DNA of 64,000 nucleotides from Catalinimonas alkaloidigena. GTDB taxonomy: Bacteria; Bacteroidota; Bacteroidia; Cytophagales; Cyclobacteriaceae. Below, piece after piece: positions 8,702 to 16,457 of the stretch. Every line of letters begins with the position of its first letter. Within the stretch, counting starts at the first letter, position 1. Location: contig NZ_JAQFIL010000001.1 of the NCBI RefSeq assembly GCF_029504655.1, positions 749,001 through 813,000 of the forward strand, written 5' to 3'. Position numbers and translations under genes: made by a program. The notes beneath the pieces are model-generated. The model was not told the origin of the DNA and ran no database searches. It was given only the letters and a program-made list of their open reading frames with translations.

Positions 8702-9226
8702 ATGATGATCAAGAAAACAGTCTTTACGCTGCTGTTTGTTATAGCCAGTCTGACTACCTTCGCTCAGGTTAAGATCGCTTTCGCAGAAGTAAATTATATA
8801 CTCAATCAGCTTCCTGAAACTCAGACGATAGATACGCAATTGCAAGCGTTTGAGACGCAGCTCTCCAGCGAGATACAGACGATGAGCCAGCAGTTTCAGC
8901 AAAGCGTTCAGGAGTATCAGAGTAGCTCAGGCACTATGACCGATGAAGCCAAAGCTACCAAAGAGGGAGAACTACAGACTTTACAGCAGCAGATCCAGCA
9001 AAAACAGCAGGAGGCTCAGCAGAAATTACAACAGCGATATGCTGAGTTGCTTGGTCCGGTTCGGGATAAGGTAATGAATGCGATAGAAACAGTAGCTGAA
9101 GCGAATGGTTACACCCATGTTTTTGCTAAATCAATCTCCGGAAATTTGATTGCTGTCTATCCTGATGTGCAGGATAATAGCTTCTCAGATATGGTATTAC
9201 AGGAACTGGGAGTCACCGTGGAATAA
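8702..9226 (+). CDS. OmpH/Skp family periplasmic chaperone
   Basis: A 174-residue secreted protein with signal peptide MMIKKTVFTLLFVIASLTTFAQ, a short beta start (VKIAFAEVNYILNQLPE, the typical OmpH opening), a long charged and Gln-rich coiled coil (about 45-120) and a C-terminal segment that returns to the trimer body (GYTHVFAKSISGNLIAVYP). Skp-type chaperones hold unfolded outer membrane proteins in the periplasm, consistent with the many beta-barrel proteins encoded nearby. Only one copy is present here and bamA and lpx genes are absent, so this is a stand-alone paralogue rather than the classic bamA-ompH cluster. Confidence 0.88.
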   Translation: MMIKKTVFTLLFVIASLTTFAQVKIAFAEVNYILNQLPETQTIDTQLQAFETQLSSEIQTMSQQFQQSVQEYQSSSGTMTDEAKATKEGELQTLQQQIQQKQQEAQQKLQQRYAELLGPVRDKVMNAIETVAEANGYTHVFAKSISGNLIAVYPDVQDNSFSDMVLQELGVTVE

Positions 9227-9244
9227 AACACCTTCAGACGTAAT

Positions 9245-9283
9245 AAAAAAAATAACGCCAATCTAAACTGGCGTTATTTTTTT
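9245..9283. terminator. Bidirectional terminator between ompH-like gene and M81 peptidase
   Basis: A 10-bp perfect stem (AATAACGCCA at 9251-9260 with TGGCGTTATT at 9269-9278) with an 8-base loop, preceded by an A run and followed by a T run. It serves the convergent genes ending at 9226 and 9307. Confidence 0.93.
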
Positions 9284-9306
9284 GAGTTTATCGCACTCGC
9301 CTCTCA

Positions 9307-10905
9307 TTATATTTCATCTGAAGCAGGGACTAACTGAGCGTCTAACTCAGGATCTTCCATATCTTTATCCAAAGGAAATATTGGTCTCTGAAGCCTTTTG
9401 TAGTCAAGGCGTTCCAGGTCCTGATCCACCCCTCCGGGAGTCAGTGCCAGTAGCCAGTCAGCACGCATGTCATACAATTCGGGAACAAGGTAACCGATCT
9501 TCACGACTACAATATCTGTCTCTCTGGGGTATAGACCCAGATTGGTAAAATCACTTTCGTGATGGTAAGGCTTGCGTTTTTTGGTGACAATGACATGCGC
9601 ACTACCTACCTTCACCACCACTTCAGTTTCGGCATCTCTGTCGCCATGTTCTATCGCTTCTACTGTACCTGCAAGACGCACCGGAGGGGCAAAGCGGTCG
9701 TCCACATTGGCACCAGCTAGTGCATCTATCTTTCCGCCAACACCAGCTTCTATTGCTTTTTCTACAAACTTAGGTCCGGGAATAGAGGCATAAATCAGGG
9801 AGGGGCCCTCAGCGGTTTTGAACTCAGGTCGCTCCAGTATTTCTTTCAATGTCCAGGTGACGTCACCGGCACCTCCGGCAGTTGGGTTATCGCCCGAATC
9901 GCTGATCATAAAAGGTTGTTTATCACTGACTACTGCCTTGTCCAGGGCTTCGTGTAGAGTAGCGGTAGGCGCTACGAATTCAAATTCATTTCTAACTTCC
10001 CAGAAGCTTTTGGCTAGTTTTTCAGCAGCACTGCTCACTTTTTCCTGGTCATCACCGGTCACCATCACCACTCCGTGGTTGCGTGGTTCGTCAGCCCAGG
10101 GGTAACCCATCCAGATGGCTGCGTCAATCACTCCTTCCTGCTGGGTAGCGGGATCAACCTGGGCATACAGGCTTTTACCCGGTTCTATACGTGTACTGGT
10201 TTTTTCTCCCGGCAGCAGGATAGGCACTCGTATCCAGGCTTTATAAGCAGGCTTCCCTTTGCCATTTTCCAGTCGGGTGAGCAGATTATCCAGCGCCCTT
10301 TCTTTAGACTCCAGCGCATCTTCGTGAGGCGCCATACGGTAGCAGGTGATCAGGTCAGTATGCTGAGCCAGTCGCATGGAAACATTACCATGTAAATCCA
10401 TGGAGGTAGAAATGAGTGTTTCAGTGCCGACTACTTCACGTATTCTTTTGATATAATCTCCTTCAGGATCGTCAAGTCCTACTACACTCATCGCTCCGTG
10501 TATATCCAGAAACAGACCATCATAAGGGAGGTTTTCCTCAAGCCTTTCCAGGGTTTGGTTTACCAATGACTCGTAAGTTTCGCGGGTCACTGCTCCTCCG
10601 GGGATGGATTTACCTACTACGGTAGGGAACCACACTGCCCGATTCCGATGGGGCTCATCCTGAGATAAAAAGGGATAACGGCTGAAAACTTCATCTCCAT
10701 ATCTGGCATGAAAAGCTTCTTCATGAGTAAGTGCTGGTGAAAAGGTACTGGATTCTATGCCCAGGCCGGCAATAGCCACTCTCGGCAGCGTTTCCTGCGG
10801 GCTCCCCGATTCGGCTTCCTCTGCCTCTTTATTGGAGGTGCAGGAATAAAATGTGAAAGAAATGAGGAGAAAAAAAGTTGTGGTCAGATAGCAAACAAAT
10901 TTCAT
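9307..10905 (-). CDS. M81 family (MlrC-like) metallopeptidase, lipoprotein
   Basis: Predicted zinc peptidase of the microcystinase C family, 532 residues. The N-terminus ends in FYSC22, a lipobox-like site, so it should be membrane-anchored; outer membrane is likely in this phylum. Metal-ligand candidates follow the family order: E51 in GLGIESSTF, H136 in LDIHGAM, D170 and H172 in SMDLHGN, and H194 in MAPHED. The C-terminal MlrC domain shows SDSGDNPTAGGAGD. In Sphingomonads MlrC cleaves linearised microcystin, but most M81 proteins are uncharacterised. It is divergent from a SusCD pair (374 bases apart), suggesting a shared peptide-like substrate. A second M81 gene lies at 41.4 kb. Confidence 0.88.
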   Translation of the reverse strand: MKFVCYLTTTFFLLISFTFYSCTSNKEAEEAESGSPQETLPRVAIAGLGIESSTFSPALTHEEAFHARYGDEVFSRYPFLSQDEPHRNRAVWFPTVVGKSIPGGAVTRETYESLVNQTLERLEENLPYDGLFLDIHGAMSVVGLDDPEGDYIKRIREVVGTETLISTSMDLHGNVSMRLAQHTDLITCYRMAPHEDALESKERALDNLLTRLENGKGKPAYKAWIRVPILLPGEKTSTRIEPGKSLYAQVDPATQQEGVIDAAIWMGYPWADEPRNHGVVMVTGDDQEKVSSAAEKLAKSFWEVRNEFEFVAPTATLHEALDKAVVSDKQPFMISDSGDNPTAGGAGDVTWTLKEILERPEFKTAEGPSLIYASIPGPKFVEKAIEAGVGGKIDALAGANVDDRFAPPVRLAGTVEAIEHGDRDAETEVVVKVGSAHVIVTKKRKPYHHESDFTNLGLYPRETDIVVVKIGYLVPELYDMRADWLLALTPGGVDQDLERLDYKRLQRPIFPLDKDMEDPELDAQLVPASDEI

Positions 10906-11279
10906 GTATAGCGTATTTGGTAAAAATTTTTAGAACCGGAAATATAAATAATTTTTGATTGACAAATTAGTCCTGCCTACTAAGCCGGTACATAGGGTTT
11001 ATCAGTGAACATGAATGCTTTCCAGAAAACAGCCTTGATTTCATATTGAGTGGCCAAAAGCAAAACCCAGGTTTTATAATCAATTCTTTACTTTTCTCAT
11101 ACTATGGTTCTCACAATTATTCAGGCGATTCTTTAAAAGAATAATCGCTCTCAGTGCATAATATTACGAAAATTTAATATTGACTTTGGTTAAAATTTTA
11201 GAATTTAATTTTAATTTATACATTTATATTAGAATATTATTCCAATATTAAAATCATTACTTAACTAATCTACTGCGTT
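10906..11279. other. Divergent promoter region, M81 gene and first SusCD pair
   Basis: 374 bases of strongly AT-rich DNA without a gene. It contains the dyad or direct-repeat element described separately at 11228-11250. Minus-strand TATATTTC near 10940 resembles a -7 box with one mismatch for the M81 gene. No confident plus-strand promoter was identified. Confidence 0.5.
11228..11250. promoter_or_regulatory. AT-rich dyad / direct-repeat element upstream of susC-like gene
   Basis: ATTAGAAT and ATTCCAAT form an imperfect 8-bp dyad, and AATATT recurs with an 11-base period. The string GAATATTA-N3-CAATATTA is repeated exactly, with the same spacing, upstream of the BNR gene at 19.8 kb. It lies 30-52 bases before the start codon. 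Operator function is inferred. Confidence 0.35.
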
Positions 11280-14200
11280 ATGAGAAAAGTTCTACTCATT
11301 TATTTTGTTCTTCTAAGCACTTTTCAGCTATACGCCCAGGAGCGTATAATATCCGGGAAAGTAAGCAGCGAAGAAGACGACTCTCCCATACCGGGAGCAA
11401 ATATAATCGTCAAAGGAACCACTACTGGCACGTTGACGGATATTTCCGGCAGTTATAGCTTATCCGTACCCGAAGATGCTTCTACGCTTGTTTTCTCCTT
11501 CATCGGGATGACCACCATGGAAGTAGATATTAATGGACAAAGCGAGATTGATATCCAATTAGCTACAGATGCCAAGGAGCTCTCGGAAGTGGTGGTGACT
11601 GCCCTGGGGGAGCGGGTAGACAGAGATGAACTTGGCACAGCGATCACTTCTGTAGAAGGGCAAAAAATAGCCGAGTCTGGTGAAACCAGTGCGCTTACAG
11701 GATTGAGTGGAAAAGCTGCCGGAGTTCAGATCACCCGTTCCGGTGGAGATCCCGGGGCCGGTGCTTTTATACAGATAAGAGGACAAAATACCATCAATGG
11801 ACTATCTCAACCCCTGATCGTAATTGACGGTATCCCCATGAGCAACAGCAGCGAAGGCTCAGAAGAAGTGATGCAGCAGTCACGGCTCAATGACCTTAAT
11901 CCTGCGGATATTGCATCTATGGAAATCCTGAAAGGAGCTTCGGCGGCGGCCCTCTGGGGAACAAGAGCGGCCAATGGAGTAATCATGATAACCACTAAAC
12001 AGGGGGAGGATACCGAAGGAAAAGTGAATATTGATTTTTCTTCTACCTTTTCTATAGATAAGATAAACAAACTCCATCCGATCCAATCTTCATATGGACA
12101 AGGCACCGGCGGTATGTACGACATGTTTACAACTCGCTCCTGGGGAGATAAAATTGCCGACAGATCAGGCGGTGAAGATGTCTACATCACTGACCCTAAC
12201 GATCCTGCTTATGCCGGCTATGTGACATTTCCCGACGGTACTCGCAAGTATGTCATTCCAGGGGGGACAGAAGAAAACCCTCACGGCGGTAAAAACTCTC
12301 AATTTATTGATGATCATACCAATGATGTTTTCAGAACCGGTTATTATACGGATAATAATCTGGCGGTTTCTGGTGGCAATACCAATACCAATTTTTATCT
12401 GAGCCTGGCAAATCTTAACCAGAAAGGAATAATTGAGGGGAATAGTGATTATGTGAAAAACAGCATTCGCTTTAATGTAAACAGTAATCTGACAGACTGG
12501 CTAACGGTGAGGGTAAATAGTAATTACATTAGCATGAACTCTAACCGGGTACAGCAGGGCGATAATGTAAATGGGCTGCTGCTGGGCATGCTGCGTACTC
12601 CACCTGATTTCAATAACGATTATGATGTGGGTGATTATACAGACCCTGCTGGTAACACCTATGTGGATCGGCATATTGCTTTCAGAAATCCTCTGGGAAT
12701 CAGCGATAACCCTGGCTTTTCTAATCCGGTCTGGAACGTGCACAATATTGACAATACCACGAATGTAGACCGCATTCTGGGTAATGTGGAACTGTCTATC
12801 AATCCAACAGACTGGCTAAGCATTACCGGCCGCTCAGGAATTGACAATTTTGTTGATAAGCGAGTATATGACTTTCCGATTTATTCGGCAGCCAATACCA
12901 CTGGTGAACTCACTCAACAATATATCACGGAGCGTCAGTTCAATAATGATTTGTTTGCCCGGGTAACCAAGCAGGTTAGTTCATCTTTGTCAGTACGTGC
13001 TTTGGTTGGGGCAAACTATAATAGCCGCTATTATGAAAATGTAGATGTGTCACTCAACAACTTCATTATTCCGGATGCTCCTCCTTTACTGAACAATGCG
13101 CTAAACAGCAATTTAAGCGCTGAAAATGAGACCCGGCTCATCAGAACGTATGCCTACTATGCTCAGCTGAATTTTGATATCATGAATATGCTGTACCTGG
13201 AATTTACCGGAAGAAATGAAAGTGCCTCAACTTTTGGTACACAGGCCGAAAACAGTTTCTTCTTCCCTTCTGCTTCCATGGCCTGGCAGTTTACCAATCT
13301 GCCCGGTTTTCCGGAAGCTTCCTTTCTAAGTTTTGGTAAGTTAAGAGCCAGCTATGGAGAGGTAGGGATTCAGCCCAGACCTTATCTGACCACCACTCCT
13401 TTTAACCTGGCCAACTACAATGTGCCTTATGCTTCTAACCTGATAGGAAGTAGCGACAATTATCAGGGGGCTTATATCCGGGATTATACCTCTGGAAACT
13501 TTGGTTTGAAGCCTGAACGCAAAGCTGAGTTTGAAATCGGAACAGACCTCAGATTTTTTAATGACAGGCTGAACCTGAGTGCCACCTATTATAAAAATGA
13601 TACCCGTGACGTTATTATGGAGCTTACCACTTCACCTTCTACCGGCTTTACCTCTTCATGGGAAAATGCGGCTCATCTGCAAAACAAAGGGGTAGAAATT
13701 GAACTGGGTTACGATATTTTCAGTAGACCCAATTTCTCCTGGAATATAGCTGGAAATTACTCATTTAACCGAAATGAAGTCATATCTCTGGCAGGTTCTG
13801 ATGCCCAGGAAATAGGATACCGTTCTGCTATTATTGAAGGACAGCCCTTCGGAGTTTTCTATGGGGTAGATTTTGCAAAAGATGAAAATGGAAACTATGC
13901 GCTGGATGAGAATGGTTTCCCAACAGTAGGTACTTCTAATGAAGTACTTGGAAATCCTAATCCAGCCTGGCAGGCTGGTTTAAACAATGCTTTCAGGTTC
14001 AAAAACATCACATTTTCCTTCCTTTTCAGCGGTGTGTTTGGCAATGACATCTGGTCAGGCGCACGAGGAGCCTTGTTCAACTATGGTACCCATGCCCTGA
14101 TTGGTAAAGAAAGGGTGTCTGACGTAGATCTCGTTACCAATACTGGCGTAGTGATACCAGCCGGAACGCCGTTCAGAGGTAACATTGGTGACTTTGGTGG

Positions 14201-14537
14201 AGGTCCGGTAGCCCTCACTGAAACATGGTATAATGGTGGTGGAGGCGGTGCTTTTGATGGCGCTTCGGACGGACAATTTGTCTTTGATGGCTCTCACATC
14301 CGCCTGCGTCAGGTCTCATTGAGCTATACCCTTAACACCCCAGGCTTCCGGGACTTTACCAAGCTCAGTTCGGTAGAGATTGGTTTTACTGGACGTAACC
14401 TGGGGCTCTGGACAGACTATATAGGGGTAGACCCTGAGTCCAACCAAACCCAGGCTGATTCTCAGGCAAGAGGCGAAGACTGGTTTGTCAACCCCAGTAC
14501 CAAGTCTTATATCTTCTCAATTCGCATTAGTTACTAA
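11280..14537 (+). CDS. SusC/RagA-type TonB-linked outer membrane transporter (pair 1)
   Basis: A 1085-residue TonB-dependent receptor. Signal peptide 1-19 is followed by a carboxypeptidase-regulatory-like domain (about 22-98) with GANIIVKGTTTGTLTD, then the SusC signature LSEVVVTALG (101-110), the plug domain (about 115-245: QIRGQNTINGLSQPLIVIDG, GASAAALWGTRAANGVI) and a 22-strand-type barrel ending in the usual aromatic residue (IRISY). No N-terminal STN domain is present, so it is not expected to signal through an anti-sigma factor. It pairs with the SusD-like lipoprotein 19 bases downstream. Substrate class is not readable from sequence; the flanking peptidase suggests peptides. Confidence 0.95.
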   Translation: MRKVLLIYFVLLSTFQLYAQERIISGKVSSEEDDSPIPGANIIVKGTTTGTLTDISGSYSLSVPEDASTLVFSFIGMTTMEVDINGQSEIDIQLATDAKELSEVVVTALGERVDRDELGTAITSVEGQKIAESGETSALTGLSGKAAGVQITRSGGDPGAGAFIQIRGQNTINGLSQPLIVIDGIPMSNSSEGSEEVMQQSRLNDLNPADIASMEILKGASAAALWGTRAANGVIMITTKQGEDTEGKVNIDFSSTFSIDKINKLHPIQSSYGQGTGGMYDMFTTRSWGDKIADRSGGEDVYITDPNDPAYAGYVTFPDGTRKYVIPGGTEENPHGGKNSQFIDDHTNDVFRTGYYTDNNLAVSGGNTNTNFYLSLANLNQKGIIEGNSDYVKNSIRFNVNSNLTDWLTVRVNSNYISMNSNRVQQGDNVNGLLLGMLRTPPDFNNDYDVGDYTDPAGNTYVDRHIAFRNPLGISDNPGFSNPVWNVHNIDNTTNVDRILGNVELSINPTDWLSITGRSGIDNFVDKRVYDFPIYSAANTTGELTQQYITERQFNNDLFARVTKQVSSSLSVRALVGANYNSRYYENVDVSLNNFIIPDAPPLLNNALNSNLSAENETRLIRTYAYYAQLNFDIMNMLYLEFTGRNESASTFGTQAENSFFFPSASMAWQFTNLPGFPEASFLSFGKLRASYGEVGIQPRPYLTTTPFNLANYNVPYASNLIGSSDNYQGAYIRDYTSGNFGLKPERKAEFEIGTDLRFFNDRLNLSATYYKNDTRDVIMELTTSPSTGFTSSWENAAHLQNKGVEIELGYDIFSRPNFSWNIAGNYSFNRNEVISLAGSDAQEIGYRSAIIEGQPFGVFYGVDFAKDENGNYALDENGFPTVGTSNEVLGNPNPAWQAGLNNAFRFKNITFSFLFSGVFGNDIWSGARGALFNYGTHALIGKERVSDVDLVTNTGVVIPAGTPFRGNIGDFGGGPVALTETWYNGGGGGAFDGASDGQFVFDGSHIRLRQVSLSYTLNTPGFRDFTKLSSVEIGFTGRNLGLWTDYIGVDPESNQTQADSQARGEDWFVNPSTKSYIFSIRISY

Positions 14538-14556
14538 CCATTAACCTACTATTGAC

Positions 14557-15960
14557 ATGAAATCCAGCATAAAATATATACTGCTTTTATTAGCTTTCTT
14601 GTTAGGGGCCTGTGAAGATGTGTTTGATCACGAACTGATTACCACTAATCCGAATGCGGTGACCCGGGAATCCGTCCCTATGGAAACCTTATTATCAGGC
14701 ACCTTATTGGGAGTAACTGCCCTGCATGAGGATACCGATACCAGAATTTCCTATATGTGGTCTGGTCAGATGACCGGCGCTGCCCGGCAGCACCTGGCTT
14801 TTTCCCAGTACATTGTCTCAGCAGATAGGTTCACCTGGGATGACTATTATGCTACTGGGGCTGATGCCAGAATTGTGCAGGAAAAAGCTGATGAAAATGG
14901 AGACAGCTGGCATAAGGGAATCGCCCAGGTAGCCGAGGCTCTCATCATTGCCAAGCTTACCTCCTTCTGGGGAGATGTACCCTACAGTCAGGCTTTTAAC
15001 ATTGATGAGTATCCATCACCGGTATACGATAGTCAACCAGATGTATACAGTCAGTTGCAAACTACTTTGGATGTGGCGATTGAGAATCTTTCAGTGAGCT
15101 CAGGTACCAGTCCGGGAAGCAACGATATTATTTATGGAGGAGATGTAGACAAATGGGTCAGAGCAGCTTACACTCTGAAAGCCCGCCTCTATATGCACTT
15201 GGGAGAATATGAAGCTGCGGTAGAAAATGCGTTACAGGGAATCAGCACTCCGGAAGAGGATGCTTTAGCACCTCATGGCAACAGCCAGGGCATTGATCAG
15301 AATTCAAATTATGCGTTTTTTGTAGTTACCCGTTCTGGTGATACCAATTTTAGCCCTCCGGCTGTCTTGCCTACCTTAATGGAGCCTAACAGAAATGCTA
15401 AGACAGATGATACAGCCCTGTATAATCATTTCTTCCAGTTTGGCCTCATCCAAAGTGGAGTGCTGGATGCCAATGTAAACCCTGATGGCTTCTTTGCCGC
15501 TGATGCTTACCAGCCCCTGCTCACTTACTATGAGAATCAACTGATACTGGCCGAGTCCTATGCAAGACTTAATGATTTACCCGCTGCTTTAGAAGCCTTG
15601 AACTCTGTACGTTCCGTACTTTCTACCGGATACATTAATGGGAAGTACATCAGTGAAGATAACCTGGCTTCGGGTATCAAATATGAGCCTTATGTACTGG
15701 GAGACTTTTCAGGACAGACTGATCTACTATATGAAATCATGCTCACCAAGTATATGGTAAGCCTTTCTCAGTATGAGTCTTTTAATGATGTGAGAAGGTT
15801 GAAAGTGGCCAGTCCGGTGGTAACATTACCAGTAGAGCCTATCGTTTCTACCCGAACCGGTAATCTACCCGGTAAATACATTTATCCTACTGCTGAGATC
15901 ACTACGAACCCTAATATTCCTGAGGTTACTGATCAGTTTGAAACACTGCCCATCTTTTAA
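14557..15960 (+). CDS. SusD/RagB-like surface lipoprotein (pair 1)
   Basis: A 467-residue lipoprotein with lipobox LLGAC19, acting as the lid and ligand-binding partner of the SusC-type barrel upstream. TPR-like helices are seen at WHKGIAQVAEALIIAKLTSF and in the LKARLYMHLGEYEAAVENAL segment. The C-terminal half has the ENQLILAESYARLNDLPAALEALNSVR helix and MLTKYMVSLSQYESFNDVRRL. The GDVPYSQAF segment places it near the SusD-like_2 branch, which is often found with amino acid or peptide loci rather than classic glycan PULs, though this is only a tendency. Followed by a terminator at 15993. Confidence 0.92.
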   Translation: MKSSIKYILLLLAFLLGACEDVFDHELITTNPNAVTRESVPMETLLSGTLLGVTALHEDTDTRISYMWSGQMTGAARQHLAFSQYIVSADRFTWDDYYATGADARIVQEKADENGDSWHKGIAQVAEALIIAKLTSFWGDVPYSQAFNIDEYPSPVYDSQPDVYSQLQTTLDVAIENLSVSSGTSPGSNDIIYGGDVDKWVRAAYTLKARLYMHLGEYEAAVENALQGISTPEEDALAPHGNSQGIDQNSNYAFFVVTRSGDTNFSPPAVLPTLMEPNRNAKTDDTALYNHFFQFGLIQSGVLDANVNPDGFFAADAYQPLLTYYENQLILAESYARLNDLPAALEALNSVRSVLSTGYINGKYISEDNLASGIKYEPYVLGDFSGQTDLLYEIMLTKYMVSLSQYESFNDVRRLKVASPVVTLPVEPIVSTRTGNLPGKYIYPTAEITTNPNIPEVTDQFETLPIF

Positions 15961-15992
15961 GCTTGTTTTCTCTTAACTTTCTGATATACTTT

Positions 15993-16028
15993 AGAGGCTG
16001 CTCCGATTGGGGTGGTCTCTATTTTTTT
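15993..16028 (+). terminator. Intrinsic terminator after SusCD pair 1
   Basis: A 12-pair stem including four G-T pairs, between AGAGGCTGCTCC at 15993-16004 and the arm at 16009-16020, with a 4-base loop GATT, followed by a run of seven T. It lies 33 bases after the SusD stop. Confidence 0.85.
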
Positions 16029-16457
16029 GTCAGACCTTAAGGTTATACCTGAAAGAGAATAAGCTGCTTTTGGTGGTGTGATTCCAAATACCAGCACTCC
16101 ATTATGGATGTTCCACATTGGGTGCTCTTTTCCTTAAAATTCCGCTAAGGGGTATAAAATGTTGCACATCAACATTCTACAGCAAAGAAATGCCTTGTTG
16201 TTTATGCTCTACTACTAAAAGCGAATGGATAGATAAAGCAGCTAGATAATTTATCCTTCCAGAAAGGAAAGTCTTTCAACACTCAAGTTAAAGTTCGTCA
16301 ACGCAAAAAAAAGGGAGCATCTCAAGTTCATCCTGAGTGTTGGCAAAGCATCTTTTTACTCTTTAACCAATAGTTTAGAGAATTAAAAAAGATGCTCCAC
16401 TTTGTTCAGCATGACTTATGAGATGTTACCCTTTTTGAGTAAAGGGAGAAGTGTTAA
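16029..16457. other. Convergent intergenic region with REP-like element
   Basis: No gene is visible. A small perfect hairpin, AATGTTG-cacat-CAACATT, lies at 16158-16176. The right-hand third is filled by the long inverted repeat listed at 16305-16436. The rest shows nothing recognisable. Confidence 0.6.
16305..16436. repeat. REP-like long inverted repeat (about 52-bp arms)
   Basis: The left arm 16305-16357 and right arm 16385-16436 are imperfect reverse complements over about 52 bases, separated by about 27 bases. Each arm contains a GGAGCATCTCA or GAGATGTTACC end and an inner motif of the type TCATCCTGAG...AAAGCATCTT, which resembles the interspersed palindromes of many Bacteroidota genomes with GTCATGCTGAACAAAGT cores. 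Poly-A and poly-T ends would also let it terminate transcription from the minus-strand BNR gene ending at 16458. Only one copy occurs in this window. Confidence 0.75.

Noticed and set aside
9572..10395. Several plus-strand frames across the first M81 gene
   Set aside because: They are antisense to conserved metal-binding motifs and low-complexity in composition.
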